This document shows, in pieces, positions 5,800 through 8,948 of a DNA stretch of 8,948 nucleotides (positions within the stretch are counted from its first letter, which is position 1; every line of letters begins with the position of its first letter). The DNA comes from Clostridiales bacterium (GTDB lineage: Bacteria; Bacillota; Clostridia; WRLR01), in the NCBI GenBank assembly GCA_031287655.1, contig JAITSR010000012.1:1-8948 (forward strand), read 5' to 3'. The notes beneath the pieces are model-generated. The model was not told the origin of the DNA. It saw only the letters and a list, made by a program, of their open reading frames with translations, and made no database searches. Position numbers and translations under genes: made by a program.

Positions 5800-6576
5800 A
5801 TGGACGGGACGGTATCGGGAACGAGCCATGAATTTTATGACTATAACAATTATCGGATGTCAAAGCCGGAAGCCTGCCTGTCGGCCGCCGCCGCGATGGC
5901 CGCCGTATTTGTGATGGCGTATGTGTTTTACAGAAGTCTCCTTCTGTCGGCGCTGCTCGCCCCGTTCGGACTGTTCTATCTGCCGCGCAGGCGCAAGCAG
6001 CAGATACTCCGGCGGCGGGATGCGCTAAAACAGCAGTTCCGGGACATGCTCTATTCGCTCTCGTCGAGCCTGATGGCCGGAAAGACGATGGAGTCCGCTC
6101 TGCGCGAGGTGCGCGGCGACCTCGAAATCCTGTATCCGGACCCGGAGACGGCGATCATTCGCGAGGTCGACGTGATTCTGCGCAGGATCACGCTGAACGA
6201 GACGATCGACTTGGCGCTAAAAGACCTCGCGGAGCGCTCCGGCATCGAGGACATCGAGAGTTTTTGCAACGTGCTCGTGACCTGTCGGCGAACCGGCGGC
6301 AACCTCGTTGAAATCGTAAAAAACACGACGAATATCCTCGGCGACAAGATGGAGATCAAAAACGAGATCGACGTCCTGCTCGCGCAGCGAAAGTTTGAAA
6401 AAAAGGTGCTGAACGCGATGCCGATCGCACTGATTCTCGTGCTGTCGATGACCGCGAAGGACTATATCGACCCCGTGTTCACAACGCTGACCGGACGGCT
6501 CATCATGAGCGCGGCGCTGCTTTTGATCGCGTTTTCATGGTTCGTTTCGGAGCGGATTATGAACATAAAGGTGTAG
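5800..6576 (+). CDS. tadB: TadB-like inner-membrane platform protein (T2SSF domain)
   Basis: A 258-residue membrane protein with a type II secretion F domain, one of two paralogous platform subunits that couple TadA to pilus polymerisation. Two hydrophobic segments lie at about 24-43 and 47-61, then a basic stretch PRRRKQQILRRRD (62-74). The cytosolic helical domain spans about 76-200, with the characteristic QQFRDMLYSLSSSLMAGKTM (78-97) and CRRTGGNLVEIVKNTTNIL (162-180). C-terminal membrane helices are at about 203-218 and 234-250. The ATG at 5800 is chosen because GGAGG (5790-5794) is five bases upstream; an in-frame GTG at 5788 has a weaker site. It is somewhat shorter than classical TadB proteins (usually around 300 residues or more), mainly at the N-terminus. 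Position between tadA and tadC supports the assignment. Confidence 0.9.
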   Translation: MDGTVSGTSHEFYDYNNYRMSKPEACLSAAAAMAAVFVMAYVFYRSLLLSALLAPFGLFYLPRRRKQQILRRRDALKQQFRDMLYSLSSSLMAGKTMESALREVRGDLEILYPDPETAIIREVDVILRRITLNETIDLALKDLAERSGIEDIESFCNVLVTCRRTGGNLVEIVKNTTNILGDKMEIKNEIDVLLAQRKFEKKVLNAMPIALILVLSMTAKDYIDPVFTTLTGRLIMSAALLLIAFSWFVSERIMNIKV

Positions 6577-6578
6577 GC

Positions 6579-6601
6579 AAGGCGAGAAGGCGAGAAGGAG
6601 G
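6579..6601 (+). repeat. Tandem 8-bp repeat running into the tadC ribosome binding site
   Basis: AAGGCGAG occurs twice in tandem (6579-6586, 6587-6594) and is followed by AAGGAGG (6595-6601), the near-perfect ribosome binding site of tadC, six bases before its ATG. The third unit looks like a diverged copy of the first two. Confidence 0.6.
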
Positions 6602-6607
6602 ATTTCA

Positions 6608-7510
6608 ATGATTGAATCTGTGACTGAATCCATGTCCGTATCTTTGGGCCTGGTCGTGCCTGCGGTACTGCTCCCCGTGCTGTGGCTCGCCCTCAGCCTT
6701 GTTTTCCGGCGGGACGCGGAGGCGTTCTACGGCCCGTATCTTGCGGAGCAAAAGCTCAAGGCGGTGATTTTGCTGCCTGCCTATGCGCTGCGGCGCGCGC
6801 GGTATACGGCGCGGATCAGTTATGACCGGAAGATCAAGGTCTATATTGTCGAGTTCTTTGGAAAAGGGGATTCAGACATCCGTTTTTTGCTCCATCAGGC
6901 GTCCAAAATCGCCTATGTCTTTTTGGCGGCCGAGTTCTGCCTGTTGATCGGCACGCAGTCGGAGACGGACGCGGGGTACTTGTTCTTCTGCGCGCTGATC
7001 CTTTCGGCGGCGTTCGCGCTGCCGGACAGCCGGCTCAGCATGGCGGTCAAGCAGCGCAAACTCGAAATCATGCTGGACTTTCCGGATTTTCTCGTGAAGC
7101 TGACGCTGCTGATCAACGCGGGTATGAATGTGACAAAGGCTTGGGAAAAGGTGACGGAGGATACGGGCAAGGGGAAGGCGCTCGGCAGAGAACTAGACAT
7201 GGCGGCGATGGAGATTCGCTCGGGCAAGAGTGAGTCGAAGGCGTATGAGGATTTTGCGAAGCGCTGCCGGATTCAGGAGGTCACGCGCGTCGTCTCGGTG
7301 TTGCTGCAAAATATCCGAAAAGGCAACGCGGAGCTCGTCTCGATCCTGCGCGTCCACGCGAACGAATGTTGGGAAATGCGCAAGAACGCCGCAAAAAAAC
7401 TCGGCGAGGAAGCCGCGTCAAAAATGCTCCTGCCGATGGCGATCATGCTGCTGTCGATCCTTCTGATCGTGACGACCCCGGCCGTACTCGCGCTGCAAGG
7501 TTTTTCGTGA
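6608..7510 (+). CDS. tadC: TadC-like inner-membrane platform protein (T2SSF domain)
   Basis: A 300-residue polytopic protein and the second T2SSF platform subunit. Predicted membrane helices lie at about 11-33, 99-115, 122-139 and 272-297. The F domain begins near 157 with FPDFLVKLTLLINAGMNVTK (158-177) and continues through an amphipathic helical region with CRIQEVTRVVSVLLQNIRKG (220-239) up to the last helix, ending in a TPAVLALQGF-like tail. This C-terminal pattern is typical of TadC. AAGGAGG six bases before the ATG supports the start. It follows tadB by 31 bases and precedes the pilin by 35 bases, the usual B-C-pilin order of clostridial Tad loci. Confidence 0.9.
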   Translation: MIESVTESMSVSLGLVVPAVLLPVLWLALSLVFRRDAEAFYGPYLAEQKLKAVILLPAYALRRARYTARISYDRKIKVYIVEFFGKGDSDIRFLLHQASKIAYVFLAAEFCLLIGTQSETDAGYLFFCALILSAAFALPDSRLSMAVKQRKLEIMLDFPDFLVKLTLLINAGMNVTKAWEKVTEDTGKGKALGRELDMAAMEIRSGKSESKAYEDFAKRCRIQEVTRVVSVLLQNIRKGNAELVSILRVHANECWEMRKNAAKKLGEEAASKMLLPMAIMLLSILLIVTTPAVLALQGFS

Positions 7511-7545
7511 ACTAAAAAAAATAAGGAAAACGAAAGGGGAAAGCC

Positions 7546-7761
7546 ATGACGAAATTGCTGAAACGTTTTTGGAGGGAGGAGGACGGGATGGGCACGGTCG
7601 AGATCGTAATCATCATCGCGGTGCTCGTGGGTCTCGCGCTGATTTTCCGGGACGCGATCATCGAGTTCGCGACGGGTGTGATGGACGAGCTGTTCGCCAA
7701 CGAGCAGATCAACAGTGACGTTAACGTCTCAAACATTAGGAGTGAAAACGCAATCCAATGA
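7546..7761 (+). CDS. Flp1-like small prepilin
   Basis: A 71-residue protein with a type IV prepilin signature: a short basic leader MTKLLKRFWREEDG, a predicted prepilin peptidase cut after Gly14, and mature sequence MGTVEIVIIIAVLVGLALIF. Glu19 is at position +5 of the mature chain, as required for subunit assembly. The hydrophobic helix (about 20-34) is followed by an acidic, Asn-rich tail. In classical Flp pilins the +5/+6 pair is Glu-Tyr; here it is Glu-Ile, which fits the Flp1-like group of Firmicutes better. AAGGGGA (7534-7540) is five bases before the ATG. This is the likely major subunit moved by TadA, TadB and TadC. No prepilin peptidase is visible in the window. Its stop codon overlaps the next start (ATGA). 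Confidence 0.88.
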   Translation: MTKLLKRFWREEDGMGTVEIVIIIAVLVGLALIFRDAIIEFATGVMDELFANEQINSDVNVSNIRSENAIQ

Positions 7762-8948
7762 GTAGACGGGGGTTTTATTCCGCGGAACAGATCCTCGACG
7801 AGAGCGGAAGGCAGCTTGTGATCAAACTGCCTTCCGGGTGCGAGGTGATGGAGTATCAGGTCGAGATGGTCGCAAACAATGACATCGCCGGTCTTTTGCC
7901 GTTCCGGTTTATGAAGGCGGACGGGAAGCCCTGTTTCTCCTATGGGGTTGGCGGCGCCGTGACGCTTGCGGAGTACATCCGGTCGCGTTCGCCCGGCATC
8001 CGCTTTCTCGCGGAGGCGCTGATGGGGGTTTCCGCGACGATCGGGGGCTTGGAACAATTCCTGCTTGAGGAAAAATGCCTGCTGCTCGACCCGGAGCTCA
8101 TATATATCGACCCGGAGCGGCACGGAGTAAAGCTCGCCTATTTGCCCGTCGAGCCATCGGACGGCGGCGAGGCGGGATTTCCGGCGTTTGTGCTCGAACT
8201 GATGAAAAATTTTCATCCCGAGGATTCGACAGGCAAGCTCTTTTGCCGCAGGATCATCGAGGAAGTAAAAAAAACGGGTTTCCGCTACGACGCGTTTACG
8301 GATTTTTTGCTCGACATTCTGTGTTTTTCGGAAGAAGGCCGGGACGTCGGCGCGGCGGCGGGCGGCTGGGGCGCGCCCCAGTCCGCGGAGGGTTCGGGAG
8401 CGCGTGCGCGGGGGGCCGCGGGGGAAATCGGCGCGAAAGGCGCAAAGCTGCTCCTGCCCGCGCTGGTTGCGGGGTCGATCGCGGTCGCGTATTTTTTGGC
8501 GCTTTCGTTCCTTCCGAGCGGATCGTCGGAAGCCGCGACACTGCGGGGCGCGGCGCTGCTTGTCGCGGTCGGCGCGGAGCTCTTTTCAATGCGCCTGCTT
8601 TTGCCAAAGGCCGCGATTCGTTTTGAAACCGCCGCGGCGGAGGGGCGCGCGGACGCCTTTGCCGAACGCGGCAGGGGTCCGGAGACTGCGGGTGGCATAA
8701 AAGCCGCGTCGAAAAAAAGCAAAGGCCCCGCCGCCGCGCGCCCCAAAAAGGCGTTCGCCAAAAAGGGCGCGGCCACAGCCGCGGAGGGGGACTCCGACGC
8801 GCTTGCGCGCTCGGTTTCGGCGGCGGGCGAAATCTATTCCGCGCGTTTTGCCGCGATGGATAAAGAGCGGGAAGACGCGCGCGGCAAATCCAAAAATCTC
8901 TGGGAGCAGAGCCTCGGCGAAGAACAAAACCTCAACGATGAGCAAGCC
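7758..8948 (+). CDS. DUF6382-type Tad-locus protein, C-terminus beyond window
   Basis: The frame opens at ATG 7758 and stays open to the last base: 397 codons, no stop. The N-terminal ~190 residues resemble the DUF6382 domain found next to Flp1-like pilins in Clostridia: YQVEMVANNDIAGLLPFRF (33-51), LLLDPELIYIDPE (108-120) and VKLAYLPVEP (124-133). Two hydrophobic helices follow at about 230-252 and 262-283. After these comes a long Ala/Lys/Gly-rich low-complexity linker (about 285-345), then a charged segment. Relatives commonly end in an FHA phosphothreonine-binding domain, so one is expected just outside the window; it is not seen here. The start overlaps the pilin stop (ATGA), an in-frame TGA at 7743 excludes an earlier start, and the only AGGAG (7738-7742) is 15 bases away, so translation is probably coupled to the pilin. 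The gene is the most GC-rich of the window. Role: likely regulatory or structural accessory at the membrane; the domain name is from recall. Confidence 0.8.
   Translation, partial: MSRRGFYSAEQILDESGRQLVIKLPSGCEVMEYQVEMVANNDIAGLLPFRFMKADGKPCFSYGVGGAVTLAEYIRSRSPGIRFLAEALMGVSATIGGLEQFLLEEKCLLLDPELIYIDPERHGVKLAYLPVEPSDGGEAGFPAFVLELMKNFHPEDSTGKLFCRRIIEEVKKTGFRYDAFTDFLLDILCFSEEGRDVGAAAGGWGAPQSAEGSGARARGAAGEIGAKGAKLLLPALVAGSIAVAYFLALSFLPSGSSEAATLRGAALLVAVGAELFSMRLLLPKAAIRFETAAAEGRADAFAERGRGPETAGGIKAASKKSKGPAAARPKKAFAKKGAATAAEGDSDALARSVSAAGEIYSARFAAMDKEREDARGKSKNLWEQSLGEEQNLNDEQA

Noticed and set aside
7512..8945. Several frames on both strands across the last gene
   Set aside because: They are shadows of the uninterrupted forward frame from 7758; their translations are Arg/Ala/Pro-rich with no motifs or start signals.

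Overview
The window looks like a chromosomal segment from an anaerobic Firmicute of the class Clostridia. Support comes from the gram-positive-style Shine-Dalgarno sites and sigma-A promoters, a tRNA-Thr with U at the discriminator position and no encoded CCA, and a Tad pilus locus containing a Flp1-like pilin and a DUF6382-type protein, a combination I associate with Clostridia. Species cannot be named from sequence alone. The left ~500 bases are AT-rich, the central two-gene unit is intermediate, and the Tad locus is clearly GC-rich.

Layout. (1) Positions 1-97, minus strand: the start of a very small hydrophobic peptide gene that runs off the left edge. It has a good promoter (160-188) and a Shine-Dalgarno site buried in a 10-bp stem closed by a GCGA loop (99-122). 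(2) Positions 283-408: promoter and tRNA-Thr(GGT). (3) Positions 439-3019: a near-consensus promoter followed by an AAA+ ATPase of the AAA_14/DUF4143 type and a T4 Rnl1-like RNA ligase, apparently a two-gene unit. (4) Positions 3060 to the right edge: a promoter and a Tad (tight adherence, type IVc pilus) operon in the order tadZ, tadA, tadB, tadC, Flp1-like pilin, DUF6382-type protein. The last gene is open to the window edge; it has no stop in the window.

How the genes work together. TadZ would place the machine, TadA would supply ATP-driven assembly, TadB and TadC would form the inner-membrane platform, and the small prepilin would be the subunit. Prepilin peptidase and any outer components are not in the window. 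The DUF6382-type protein, translationally coupled to the pilin, is probably a membrane-anchored accessory or signalling component; relatives often carry a C-terminal FHA domain, which would lie beyond the edge. The ATPase/RNA ligase pair has no evident functional link to pili. It sits between the tRNA and the Tad operon like an inserted cargo module. It and the hairpin-locked small peptide are the least conventional parts of the window.

No stretch longer than about 300 bases lacks a gene. The longest gap, 98-335, holds two divergent promoters, the peptide leader hairpin and an inverted repeat. I saw no CRISPR array, insertion sequence, integrase or rRNA.
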